From contig NZ_AAWS01000037.1 in NCBI RefSeq assembly GCF_000169175.1, positions 32,790 to 96,789 of the forward strand: a stretch of DNA of 64,000 nt, given 5' to 3'. The number at the start of each line of letters is the position of its first letter. Positions within the stretch are counted from its first letter, which is position 1. Origin of the DNA: Microscilla marina ATCC 23134 (GTDB taxonomy: Bacteria; Bacteroidota; Bacteroidia; Cytophagales; Microscillaceae). The notes beneath the pieces were generated by a model. It saw nothing but the letters and a program-made list of their open reading frames with translations. It was not told the DNA's origin and made no database searches. Below, in pieces: positions 42,208 through 51,074 of this stretch. The position numbers and the translations under genes are program-made.

Positions 42208-43653
42208 TAGTTTGTTAATATTATTTTTATAAAAAATGCTCATGTTTTTACCATAGCTTATAATTTCGTCGCGCATTAATGAGTGTTTAGTCATATCTGA
42301 TTGACTTACTAGGTGTGCCCGAAGCACTTGCCGTACTTTTTTGTGCATTTCAAGCCTGTTAGTATCTATAAAAGAATAGGTATCGGCAAGGTCTTTAAAC
42401 GTTAATTCTGTTGCCTTATCATCATTAGTTTTCCAAAGAATAGATAATACTCCTACGTTCCAGGTACGTAGCATTGCCAAGTGAAATATCTTTTGCAGAT
42501 CACTTTTAGGACTATGTTTAATAAAGCGCTCAATCAATCCTTGAATCACCATTTGGTGAGTTTTGCTGTAGCGTTGTAAACTGATGGTAAGGTCACTAAA
42601 ATTGATAATTTTATTTTTTAGTAAATACAAGGAGTCTTTCACGACTAGGGGTATTCCTTTGGTGTGTTCATTTAGTGATTTTATTTGTGTTTCAGTAAGT
42701 TTTACCCCTATCTCAATAGCTAAATCCTGTGTGTTCTGATAGGTAAACAAAAGATTTTCTAAGTGCTGGAAATGTAATAATGTTTCGGGCAAACTATTAC
42801 GATACTCTTGTGTATGGTTGTTTTTTTCACAAACAATAGTTGTTATTCCTGTAAAATCTTCGGCGTAAATCGTGGAAAGAAAGTGGTCGCGTAACCATAT
42901 ATTAAGGTCTTTGCTATTAATTATTTCATAGTTATCGATGGCCAGTAACAAAGGGTAAGCTTTAGAAGCCTCCTGCAAGCAAAAAACCAGTGATTTGACA
43001 AGTTCTTTCTCTGAAAACTCGTATAAATACAAATCTTGATCTTCTAAGATGTCTTTTTTGCGCAACCATGCAAGTGTTGTTTCTTGTGTTTTACTTTCAG
43101 TAATGCTAATTTCACTTTCAGTTAGTGGAACCAAACTGCTTTTTGAGCCTCTTGGGGGCAATTCAAGCTCGGTGAAATCTACAGTTTCCGAAATGTTAAT
43201 TGCCCAGTCTTTATTGGCTTTTTTAAGGGTTTCTACTTTATCTTCTACTGCCTGAATCTGCTGTTTGGTTTGGTAATAGTAGCTGAAATGTTCATGAATG
43301 CCTAATTCTTTAGTTGTAAAAATATCTGCAAGAGCATCCATCATTTTTACTCTTGTGCTAGGTAATACACTTTTGCGATCGTAGTAGTTCTCCCAGTTGA
43401 TATAAATTGTTTTTATTTTAGAACGTTGGGCTTGCGCTACTTTCTCTGCTGCATCAAGGTAGGCCTGGAGGAGCGACGTTTTGCCAAAACCATCTTCTCC
43501 GTATAATAAAAACACTTGTGCATAGGAGGCTTCTCTTTTCTTCTTTGCAAAAGGATTTAGAGAAAAACCACTTTTTTTGAATTGCTTCGTAAAGTGTTCT
43601 TGAAAACGTACAATCTGTTTTTGTCTTCCGACAAAAACTTCAGGATGAGCCAT
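42166..43653 (-). CDS. 5' half of an IS-split STAND-type ATPase-TPR protein (ATPase domain)
   Basis: Native sequence covers residues 1-482; the last 13 residues (LKTLQIREELQMF) and stop come from the IS end. The N terminus MAHPEVFVGRQKQIVRFQEH is the usual entry of STAND/AAA regulators. Walker A is GEDGFGKTS (residues 52-60); Walker B is LLLAIDNYE (about residue 240); a winged-helix-like region (about 400-460) follows. With the TPR half it would be a 934-aa STAND ATPase with a TPR sensor, a layout shared by bacterial NLR-like regulators and anti-phage systems; that role is inference. The truncated product keeps the ATPase but loses the sensor, so it may be inactive. Gene start is clear at 43653. 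Confidence 0.85.
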   Translation of the reverse strand: MAHPEVFVGRQKQIVRFQEHFTKQFKKSGFSLNPFAKKKREASYAQVFLLYGEDGFGKTSLLQAYLDAAEKVAQAQRSKIKTIYINWENYYDRKSVLPSTRVKMMDALADIFTTKELGIHEHFSYYYQTKQQIQAVEDKVETLKKANKDWAINISETVDFTELELPPRGSKSSLVPLTESEISITESKTQETTLAWLRKKDILEDQDLYLYEFSEKELVKSLVFCLQEASKAYPLLLAIDNYEIINSKDLNIWLRDHFLSTIYAEDFTGITTIVCEKNNHTQEYRNSLPETLLHFQHLENLLFTYQNTQDLAIEIGVKLTETQIKSLNEHTKGIPLVVKDSLYLLKNKIINFSDLTISLQRYSKTHQMVIQGLIERFIKHSPKSDLQKIFHLAMLRTWNVGVLSILWKTNDDKATELTFKDLADTYSFIDTNRLEMHKKVRQVLRAHLVSQSDMTKHSLMRDEIISYGKNMSIFYKNNINKLLKTLQIREELQMF

Positions 43654-43815
43654 ACCAAACTAGATTTAATAACTTTGTCCAATATAGAGAATCTGACATT
43701 TTTTTCCAAAGAGACCTGTATAGAGAAAAATAGTGTTTGGGTACTTTTCTTATGGGTGAATAATAACAAATGAGGGGTTGTGGATGACGATGAGTTACAC
43801 CAAGAGCTAACTAAA

Positions 43816-44865
43816 CTAAGGTGAAGCTGTATAATTTTTGATTGTTGAATGATAGTTTAAATATTTCGGTTTGTGTAGGTTTAATAAGACATTAAACCTC
43901 GTTTGAAACTCCTCAAAGCCTAAAAAATGATACATAGGCGTGGGTATTTCAAAGATGAGTTTTTGTTTTGCCTTGTGAGTATCGTCTTCACGGCACTGTA
44001 AATAAATAATGCCATCTTGCATTGTAGTATTACCTGTAAGGTATTGCCAATTCTCTTGCTCCCAGTTTAAAACCCAAGCTTCAAGCTCATTTTTCGGTTT
44101 TAAATAAAACCTACCATCAATTTCATCTGCCCGATCTCCTGTATTTATTGTGAGTGAATGTTTTTCTCTGGTTAAATAAAGCAACCCTTTATGAATAAAT
44201 GCATCAGTGTTTTGACCATTTATTGTCCCGAAGCCATTACACTCATTAAGAGGTGCTTTAAGGTACCCTGTGGTAGTATTGCCGTAGTAACAAGCCCATT
44301 CAATGTTCATGTTTGCACCCAAATCGTTTAGGATGTAATCTCGTAGCCCAATGGATGAAAGATAACCATTTACTATGATATGGAGGTTTTGGGGTAGTGT
44401 AATTTTAAAGGTTTTTTTATACAACCATAAGGCATGGGCTATTGGTAAGGGTTGTCCTGCCAGTATAACTTCTGTATTGGTTTTGCTGGCCAACAGGAGT
44501 GCATGACTAGCATTGATTAGCTTACCCCTGGTTTCTATCAACACGGTATTTTTTTCAGTTGATTGATGCTTATTAAAAGTAGCAAAAAGTTTTTTGGGTG
44601 AGAAAGTGCTGTCTGTTTCTTGTTGCAAATAGTCTTTGTTTAAGAGAATATTGATAATTGTTTGTATTTGATTTTGCTCTTGAACTTTTATGCCCCAGTG
44701 AAAGTCTGACATAAAAGGTTGTTTACTTTCAACAAAAGTGGCAGCAGTAGTTGTGTCCAATCTTGTGGGGAGTTTGCTTATGATATGGTGTCTCAATTCT
44801 TTGTCAATCACTTTCGTTTGACTATATTTTTTTCGGCGGAAGTTTAGAATGCCTAATCTTAACAT
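43816..44865 (-). CDS. Hypothetical protein, 349 aa, upstream of the ATPase gene
   Basis: No family is recognised. There is no signal peptide or membrane helix. The N terminus is basic (RRKKYSQTK). The middle has alternating helix/strand patterns (for example NTEVILAGQPLPIAHALWLY and LHIIVNGYLSSIGLRDYIL). The C-terminal third is strand-rich, with repeated Trp (AWVLNWEQENWQYL). It lies 162 bp upstream of the split ATPase gene on the same strand and could be its functional partner. That is unproven. Start ATG at 44865 has no competing upstream codon of note. Confidence 0.7.
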   Translation of the reverse strand: MLRLGILNFRRKKYSQTKVIDKELRHHIISKLPTRLDTTTAATFVESKQPFMSDFHWGIKVQEQNQIQTIINILLNKDYLQQETDSTFSPKKLFATFNKHQSTEKNTVLIETRGKLINASHALLLASKTNTEVILAGQPLPIAHALWLYKKTFKITLPQNLHIIVNGYLSSIGLRDYILNDLGANMNIEWACYYGNTTTGYLKAPLNECNGFGTINGQNTDAFIHKGLLYLTREKHSLTINTGDRADEIDGRFYLKPKNELEAWVLNWEQENWQYLTGNTTMQDGIIYLQCREDDTHKAKQKLIFEIPTPMYHFLGFEEFQTRFNVLLNLHKPKYLNYHSTIKNYTASP

Positions 44866-45400
44866 AAATGTGCAATTTTATGAACTAAAGGTTCAGCGGT
44901 TGAGAATGTATTATATAAGTTGGAATGGGTATGTTGCTCAGATATTTTAATGATGCCCTTCAAGCAATTGGTTACTTTATGAAGGTTTAACTCACGCTAA
45001 CCAGCAAGCTTACACTCGCTTTTTATGGAGTCAATAGTGCTGTGCAACTTTTTTAGGTTACAAATATAGGTTTTGTGAAAGGACGATGTAAGCGTATAAA
45101 CACTGGGTTTTTAAAAATAAGGGTTTATAAGGAGCTAAAGGAAGTAGGCACTATAAAGTTCTCAATCTACAGAGGGGAAGTAAGGGTAGTTGAGGTTCAA
45201 GTATTGTGTATTTAGTATTTGGCAAAAGAGCTGTACTATATTCTAATAAGGCAGGTTTTGCCAGCAATATATTTGCAAAAAAAAACAACGGCAAGGTTTC
45301 TCAGAATCCTTGCCGTTAGAACTTGTTTAAATTTTCGCATTTAGCGTGATTTCCGATGAACTGTGTTCTCAGGGAATAGCTTGGTTATGATTCACATTAC
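44866..45400. other. Spacer of 535 bp between the 349-aa gene and the S41 protease
   Basis: No coding frame is seen. It contains the prc terminator (45277-45317) on the minus strand; the remainder is AT-rich. It should also hold the promoter of the 349-aa gene, but no consensus match was found. Confidence 0.6.
45277..45317 (-). terminator. Intrinsic terminator after the S41 protease gene
   Basis: A perfect 10-bp stem (AACGGCAAGG with CCTTGCCGTT) is followed on the minus strand by GTTG and nine T residues. Confidence 0.9.
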
Positions 45401-47443
45401 TTATTGTCCACCGTTTACACGAATCATTTCCGACAATATTTGACCGCCATTCTGTAAGAACACATCCCGGTTTTCTTTCTTATGTAGCTTCTTATCGCGT
45501 GCTTTGCGTTCCTGCTCTTTTTTATCCCACTCTGCTTTTTTGGTAAGCCTTATTTTTTCATTCAAAGACACTACCGTACGTTTGCGTTCAACCCTTATTT
45601 CTTTAATATCACTTAACAATCGCTGTAAATCTTCGTCAGTTTTCAAACGTTGTTGGTAATATTGTCGGAGCTTGTCTTTCATTTTGGGTGTAATATGATT
45701 AGTAGCCGCAAAACTAGCCGACTTTATTTCGTCCCAAGGTAAAGCACTGGGTTGAGAGCTTTCGCCTACTTCGTTGCTTAGGTATACTGACGGCAACTTA
45801 ATGTCAGGAGTGACCCCTTGGTTTTGGGTACTACTTCCTGTAATTCTATAATACTTAGCCAAGGTTAAATTCAATTGTCCTGCTTTTTTTGTTTTATCTT
45901 GAACAAACCTGTCCAGATTAATTACATTTTGTACAGTACCTTTACCATAAGTTTGCTCACCTATAATTATCCCCCGGTTATAATCTTGAATAGCACCTGA
46001 AAAAATTTCTGAGGCTGAGGCACTATAGCGGTTTACCAATACTCCCAAAGGACCAGCGTAAACCTGCTCTTTGTTTTTATCTTTTAGCTCCTCTATTTTT
46101 CCACGTGAGTCACGTACTTGTACCACTGGTCCTTCCTTGATAAACAAACCAGTCAAGTCAACCGCTTCTTTGAGCGATCCACCACCATTATAGCGTAAAT
46201 CGATCAAAATGCCATCTACTTTTTCTTTTTGTAGCTCTTTTATCAAACGACGTGTGTCATTACTGGTGCTTGCATAATCTTTTTGCCCTGCTTGATAAGC
46301 GTCAAAATCAAGGTAAAATGAAGGAATGTGAATAACCCCTATTTTGAATGCTTTGCCGTTGTGGTCAAGTTTGATAATTTTTTTAGAAGCCTTTTGTTCT
46401 TCAAGTTTTATTTTATCCCGTACTATACGTAACACCTGAGGCTCACTATCAGTTGTAGCATCATGTTTAAGTAATTTTAACCTTACTATAGAACCTTTAG
46501 GTCCACGTATTAGCTGTACTACTTCATCTACTCGCCAGCCTACTACATCAATAAATTCTTTCTTATCACCTTGGGCTACTCCTATTACTTTATCATTGGG
46601 GTGCAACGCTTTAGTTTTAAAAGCAGGTCCACCAGGGCGTACCGAGCGTATAACAGTGTAGTCTCCCTCAGTACTCAATACAGCACCTATACCTTCAAGA
46701 GATTTACTCATTCTGATCTTGAAATTGTCAGATGATATAGGCGAAAAGTAGTTGGTGTGAGGATCGTAAGTTTCAGATAAAGCATTCATGTATATTTGAA
46801 AAACATCTTCTGCCGTGTATTGTATGACATTTTTTTTATAGTTTTCAAATCGTCTTTTCAACAACTTACGTATTTCAGTATCTTTCTTTTTGCTTAGGCG
46901 TAAGCCTAAAAACTGGTGCTTAAGCATTTTGTCCCACACCTTATCCAGCATAGCTTTAGAACTGCTCCATTCGGCATTGTCACGATTTGTCTCGTATGAT
47001 TCATCTTTAGTAAAATCAAAATCTTTTTGAATGGTTTGAAGATTTTTTTTGATACGACTTAGGAAGCGCGTGCGAAAACGATTAAATATTTTATAGGCTA
47101 CATCTACTTTACCCACTTGCAAGTCATCGTCAAGGTAGTAGCGGTATTTCTTAAATTCTTCGATGTCAGATTTTAAGAAATAGAGCTTGCTATTGTCTAG
47201 CGACTTGATGTAAGAGTTAAACATGACTACCGACAATGAATCGTTGAATTTCATTTGACGGTAATGATGAAAATTGATGATACCGCTTACAATGCGGGCT
47301 TTTTGGGTATGAATTTTTTCTGGTTTAAGTTTTTTAGAAGAGTCTCTTGGGTCAATATTGTGGCCAAATTGACTTGGTGGTGTATAAAATACAAAACCTG
47401 CGATAATCACCAAAAGTGATAAGAATATTATGGCTTTTTTCAT
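45401..47443 (-). CDS. prc: Carboxy-terminal processing peptidase (tail-specific protease, S41)
   Basis: Periplasmic serine protease of the Prc/CtpA type, degrading or trimming proteins from their C termini. Start at 47443 gives signal peptide MKKAIIFLSLLVIIAGFVFY. Residues 40-230 form the Prc N-terminal helical domain, about 245-330 a PDZ domain (GIGAVLSTEG…RPGGPA), about 360-560 the S41 core. Catalytic Ser lies in SASASEIFSGA and the Lys of the Ser/Lys dyad in EQTYGKGTVQ. A basic C-terminal domain follows (DUF3340-like). About 680 aa matches Bacteroidota Prc. Ends at a strong terminator. Confidence 0.95.
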   Translation of the reverse strand: MKKAIIFLSLLVIIAGFVFYTPPSQFGHNIDPRDSSKKLKPEKIHTQKARIVSGIINFHHYRQMKFNDSLSVVMFNSYIKSLDNSKLYFLKSDIEEFKKYRYYLDDDLQVGKVDVAYKIFNRFRTRFLSRIKKNLQTIQKDFDFTKDESYETNRDNAEWSSSKAMLDKVWDKMLKHQFLGLRLSKKKDTEIRKLLKRRFENYKKNVIQYTAEDVFQIYMNALSETYDPHTNYFSPISSDNFKIRMSKSLEGIGAVLSTEGDYTVIRSVRPGGPAFKTKALHPNDKVIGVAQGDKKEFIDVVGWRVDEVVQLIRGPKGSIVRLKLLKHDATTDSEPQVLRIVRDKIKLEEQKASKKIIKLDHNGKAFKIGVIHIPSFYLDFDAYQAGQKDYASTSNDTRRLIKELQKEKVDGILIDLRYNGGGSLKEAVDLTGLFIKEGPVVQVRDSRGKIEELKDKNKEQVYAGPLGVLVNRYSASASEIFSGAIQDYNRGIIIGEQTYGKGTVQNVINLDRFVQDKTKKAGQLNLTLAKYYRITGSSTQNQGVTPDIKLPSVYLSNEVGESSQPSALPWDEIKSASFAATNHITPKMKDKLRQYYQQRLKTDEDLQRLLSDIKEIRVERKRTVVSLNEKIRLTKKAEWDKKEQERKARDKKLHKKENRDVFLQNGGQILSEMIRVNGGQ

Positions 47444-47987
47444 ATTATAATGATGGTTATACAAATCTCACTTTATTATTTGGGTTAAAAAATATATATA
47501 CGCATTGTGCTGGTGCATAGATGTGTTGCTATCTCTACAATCTTGTATCTATTTTTATTATTGATGTAAGTAAGCAGAGAACAAACAACAATAAAATGAT
47601 GTAAATACCCTGTTAGAATATTTGCCTTATTAACGGGCAACAGGTGTGATGGGTTATAAGTCTGATGCCTGGTTTGCCAAACTAAGATAGTACTTTTCAT
47701 GTAGTTTGTGTATAGCTTTTGGGTAAAACCCCTTTATCAACAGTGTAAAAAGCAGAAAATAACCAAACCAACCTCCGAAAAAAGTTTTTTGACCTTACTC
47801 AAATGTCCACTGCCTGTTGGTTGTTCTAGCATAAAACCCCCAAACGATCGTTTAAGATGTACAAGTTTTATCCCTAGTTTTGGAAAGTTTTTAATATATT
47901 TGATTATAAACCTATCAGTAAAGCATTATTATCATTGAGGTATGTCTCATATCAAATGTGATTCATTTTCTGTAAAATATCATTTTT
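47444..47987. other. Divergent spacer between prc and the J-domain gene, 544 bp
   Basis: No protein-coding frame of weight (a 71-codon minus-strand frame looks random). AT-rich; should carry both divergent promoters, but none fits the TTG-TAnnTTTG consensus clearly. Confidence 0.55.
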
Positions 47988-48596
47988 ATGAAAGACTATT
48001 ATCAAATTTTAGACATACCATCAAGTGCTGATATTGAAGCAATCAAAAGTGCCTATTATAACCTAGCAAAAAAATTCCACCCTGACAAAAACACACGCAA
48101 TCCTTATTACTCCGCCGATAAGTTTAGAGAAATACAAGAAGCGTATCGCATATTATCAAATGAACAGGAAAAAGCAACGTATGATCAGCATTTTATTTAT
48201 TTGCAGGCACTACAATTAAGGCACCTCACACGTGATCGCCGTAATGTGAAACCACACTCCAAACAACAACCACCCTCTCCTCAATCGGCCGAAATGCCCC
48301 AAACCTCTGCTGAGAGATTTGACATGTTTAGAAGTGCATTCCTTAAGAAACAAAAGGAGATTCACCAACAATACCAAGAAGAAAAAGCCAAAGAACAACA
48401 GGATCAGAAAAAAAGCTTTCAAGAAGCTTTTAAACGCAACCAAGCCAAGCTTCGTGAAGAACAAGCAATGTACACTAAGCCAGTAGATGAAGTAGCAAAA
48501 GCCCAAAAAAGAGGCAAACAAGTGACAATTATTGTGGTAGGTATGTTGGTAGTTTGGCTTGTTATTATCTTCCTTATCTTAAACGATATGGTATAG
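47988..48596 (+). CDS. J-domain protein with C-terminal membrane anchor, 202 aa
   Basis: DnaJ-type co-chaperone that should stimulate a DnaK ATPase. Residues 1-66 form a complete J domain (MKDYYQILDIPSSADIEAIK, then the HPD motif in FHPDKNTRN). A Gln/Lys-rich charged helix follows (about 95-170), and a single hydrophobic segment (TIIVVGMLVVWLVIIFLIL) lies near the C terminus, so the protein is likely tail-anchored with the J domain in the cytoplasm. No zinc-finger or substrate domains of classical DnaJ. Stand-alone gene; client unknown. Confidence 0.9.
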   Translation: MKDYYQILDIPSSADIEAIKSAYYNLAKKFHPDKNTRNPYYSADKFREIQEAYRILSNEQEKATYDQHFIYLQALQLRHLTRDRRNVKPHSKQQPPSPQSAEMPQTSAERFDMFRSAFLKKQKEIHQQYQEEKAKEQQDQKKSFQEAFKRNQAKLREEQAMYTKPVDEVAKAQKRGKQVTIIVVGMLVVWLVIIFLILNDMV

Positions 48597-48705
48597 TTAA
48601 TCTTTGATATATTTCAATGCTTTATAATTTTTTAACAGAATAGCCTTTTATTTAATGCTGTTATACCTCTTTAAACCCATAGTTAGTATTTATATACTAA
48701 TTCTA

Positions 48706-48736
48706 TTGCACCCTTTCGGGGAATATGATAACTTTG
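48706..48736 (+). promoter_or_regulatory. Bacteroidota-type promoter for the NTF2-like gene
   Basis: TTG at 48706-48708 and TAACTTTG at 48729-48736, separated by 20 bases, match the phylum consensus TTG-N19/20-TAnnTTTG. The ATG at 48785 lies 48 bases downstream. Confidence 0.5.
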
Positions 48737-48784
48737 GAAATAAATAAAAATTATTGAACACTACACCTCCCCAAATACACACCA

Positions 48785-49276
48785 ATGATGTCAGCAAATA
48801 ATCAAGCACTTATTCAAACATTTTATGAGGCATTTAGCAAGCTCGATTACAAAACAATGAATACTTGTTATGCTAGTGATGCTACTTTTTCAGATTCAGC
48901 ATTTAAAAATCTGACTAGTAAACAAACCCAGGCAATGTGGCATATGTTGTGTAGTCGTGCCAAAGATTTTACACTCACCTTTAAGGATGTAGAGGCAAGC
49001 GAGTCAACCGGGAGTTGTCACTGGGAACCCATTTATACCTTTTCATCTACTGGGCGCAAAGTACACAATAAAATAGAGGCAAAGTTTTGGTTTCAGGATG
49101 GGAAAATTATTCAACATGAAGATTTCTTTCCTTTTTATCGCTGGAGCCAAATGGCTCTGGGACCTATGGGATACTTGCTGGGGTGGTCTTCATTTTTGCA
49201 AAATAAAGTGCGTAAAACAGCCCTGATTAGCTTACACAGTTTTATCAAAAAGCACCCCGAATACCAGGAAAAATAA
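48785..49276 (+). CDS. NTF2-like / SnoaL-type protein, 163 aa
   Basis: Nuclear transport factor 2 family protein: [31 protein letters not shown] is the canonical first helix pair and strand; the [32 protein letters not shown] pattern (GRxV…I..F…dGKI..h.D.FD) follows, ending with [10 protein letters not shown]. Such folds act as polyketide cyclases, limonene-epoxide hydrolases or ligand-binding proteins; the substrate is not predictable. A second ATG at 48788 is possible. It has its own promoter and its 3' end overlaps a hairpin used by the convergent gene. Confidence 0.85.
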   Translation: [163 protein letters not shown]

Positions 49277-49302
49277 AACCCCTGAGTTAGTTTAGTCAGG
49301 GG
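49271..49302 (-). terminator. Terminator for the 347-aa membrane protein gene
   Basis: Stem CCCCTGA/TCAGGGG (49279-49285 with 49296-49302). On the minus strand it is followed by TTTTATTT. The tail overlaps the end of the convergent NTF2-like gene. Confidence 0.7.
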
Positions 49303-49319
49303 CTTAACAAATGAATATA

Positions 49320-50363
49320 CTAATCTTGTGATTGTTCCTGCACCTCTGTTCCGTTTTTAGGTGGAGGAGGGGCAGGGCTGGTAGTAGTGGCTGCGGGTGC
49401 TATCGACTTACGTACACTTAATAGTTTATTGAATAATTCATACCAAAAGGGAGCCCCTAAAGATACTGCCATTGCGGTAACTAACCAGCCAAATACTTTG
49501 TGTATGATTGCCCAAAAGTCACTAGTGGTTTCTTTTGCTTTGGTCTTGTTCCAGCCTATAGGCAATGGTTTAAGTAGTGCATAGTTTTTTCCAATATCTT
49601 TTACAGTGTTTTGCACTACCCGTTGAATGGTACTATCAGTGGTGGTGCTACCTTTAGGGTTTGTCTTATAATTTTGCATAGTAGCCAAAAACTCCACTGC
49701 TTGATTAGGGTTTTGCCATAAGGTCTTACCTATATAAAAAGTATCTACATTAAACGCAGCTGCTATGAGCAAACCATACAAAAACATCAATAACTTTACC
49801 TTACGACGGTACCAGTCGCGCAGGTGGTCTACCGAATTGGTGTAAAAATCTTCAATTTCTTGTTTGAAAGCCTCAACATTATTTTGAGACCTGTCTATAA
49901 ACTCCAGCAGTTTTGCTTTGAACTTCCCCTGAATCATTTCTATCTCATTTTTTTCAAGTTTGATCTTCAGTTGATTCAAAAAATTATGTTCATCATGGTT
50001 ATTGATTTGTTCCTTCAAAAACTGCATCATAGCCAGTACAAAGTTTTTGGGAGGGATATACTTAGGAAATTTATCTGCTTTACTCCTGAGAGAGTCTATA
50101 AAAGGGGTATCAATGATTTTTTTTAAGCAATTTTGCCAGTCAGGATCTACTTCCTTGGAGGACTCTTGGGTAATATCTTTAGCAGTAACTGTTTGGTCAT
50201 TGTCAGACTTATAAAACAGGTTAAAAAGCGAGTTTTTGAGCATATTACCTCGCATATTCAGCACATTGGATATACCCTCATTGATAGAAGACACCATGAG
50301 GGCAAGAATAAAGTAGGTAAATGCCAACGCAATGACAATATCCAGGGTGGCAGTGTTTAACAT
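49320..50363 (-). CDS. Hypothetical integral membrane protein, 347 aa
   Basis: Not assigned to a named family. Membrane segments by eye: about 8-26 (LDIVIALAFTYFILALMVSS), about 190-208 (LLMFLYGLLIAAAF) and about 285-310 (WLVTAMAVSLGAPFWYEL). Between helices 1 and 2 lies a long charged helical cytoplasmic or periplasmic region. The C terminus is Pro/Ala/Thr-rich (PAATTTSPAPPPPK). The sequence after helix 1 (NEGISNVLNMRGNMLKNSLFNLF) resembles a conserved entry in membrane proteins of unknown function in several bacterial phyla. Single gene with its own terminator. Confidence 0.75.
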   Translation of the reverse strand: MLNTATLDIVIALAFTYFILALMVSSINEGISNVLNMRGNMLKNSLFNLFYKSDNDQTVTAKDITQESSKEVDPDWQNCLKKIIDTPFIDSLRSKADKFPKYIPPKNFVLAMMQFLKEQINNHDEHNFLNQLKIKLEKNEIEMIQGKFKAKLLEFIDRSQNNVEAFKQEIEDFYTNSVDHLRDWYRRKVKLLMFLYGLLIAAAFNVDTFYIGKTLWQNPNQAVEFLATMQNYKTNPKGSTTTDSTIQRVVQNTVKDIGKNYALLKPLPIGWNKTKAKETTSDFWAIIHKVFGWLVTAMAVSLGAPFWYELFNKLLSVRKSIAPAATTTSPAPPPPKNGTEVQEQSQD

Positions 50364-50600
50364 AATGATTTAGTAAAGTTTTGATTGATAGTCAGAGTAT
50401 ATACACAAAGATATTATTTCTGGTTAATTATAGGGTGTATGCCAGAAAATTGTTCAGAGGTTTGGTAACCTTAAGTGAGTTTAGTGGAACCTTAAACAGG
50501 GGTTTGTTGGATATTGACGGGTATTTGTATAAAAATTTACCTTTTTACCCTTTTCATCGTTTAACATACTGACAGGAATTATTGAATATAAAAAAATAAA

Positions 50601-50942
50601 ATGATGAAAAAACTACTATTAACCACCATTTGCTTGTTGATCATTACTACTTTTGGCGCTTTTGCCCAAACTGTATTTAAGGTAGGGAGTAAATACGATG
50701 CCGATATTAAAGTATTTGCGGTAAACAGTAAGTATGATGCCGATTTGGTAGTATATGAAGTAAAAAGTAAATACGATGCTGATAAAGACGGGCGATGGTT
50801 TTTTACAAACTCGAAATATAATGCTAAAAAGAAGGTCTTTTTTGTGAAATCGAAATATGATGCTGACCTCAAAGTATATTTTGCATCAAGCAAGTACGAT
50901 GCTGGATGGCGTAATCGCTCTAAACAGCACTTGTTAAAATAA
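50601..50942 (+). CDS. DUF6150-like KYDAD-repeat protein, secreted
   Basis: Residues 1-22 form a signal peptide (LLLTTICLLIITTFGAFA-Q). Almost the whole mature protein consists of six copies of a roughly 13-residue unit beginning SKYDAD (variants SKYNAK, SKYDAG), alternating with hydrophobic strand-like stretches such as VYEV, VFFV and VYFA. This matches DUF6150, found in Bacteroidota, whose role is unknown. The regular strands may form a small beta structure or fibre. Monocistronic with a terminator at 50968-50994. Confidence 0.85.
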   Translation: MMKKLLLTTICLLIITTFGAFAQTVFKVGSKYDADIKVFAVNSKYDADLVVYEVKSKYDADKDGRWFFTNSKYNAKKKVFFVKSKYDADLKVYFASSKYDAGWRNRSKQHLLK

Positions 50943-50967
50943 TTGAAAACTGTTTGAAGATAAATAT

Positions 50968-50994
50968 AAGGTAAAGCTGAGCTTTGCCTTTTTT
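50968..50994 (+). terminator. Intrinsic terminator after the DUF6150-like gene
   Basis: AAGGTAAAGC pairs with GCTTTGCCTT (one G·T), a 3-base loop, and a following T run. Confidence 0.8.
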
Positions 50995-51074
50995 GCTTAA
51001 GCAGGGCGTTTTGACTGATGAATAATGATTGTTGCTTAACTGTTAGATGCGTTTATTGGTAGTAAGGAGCATCA

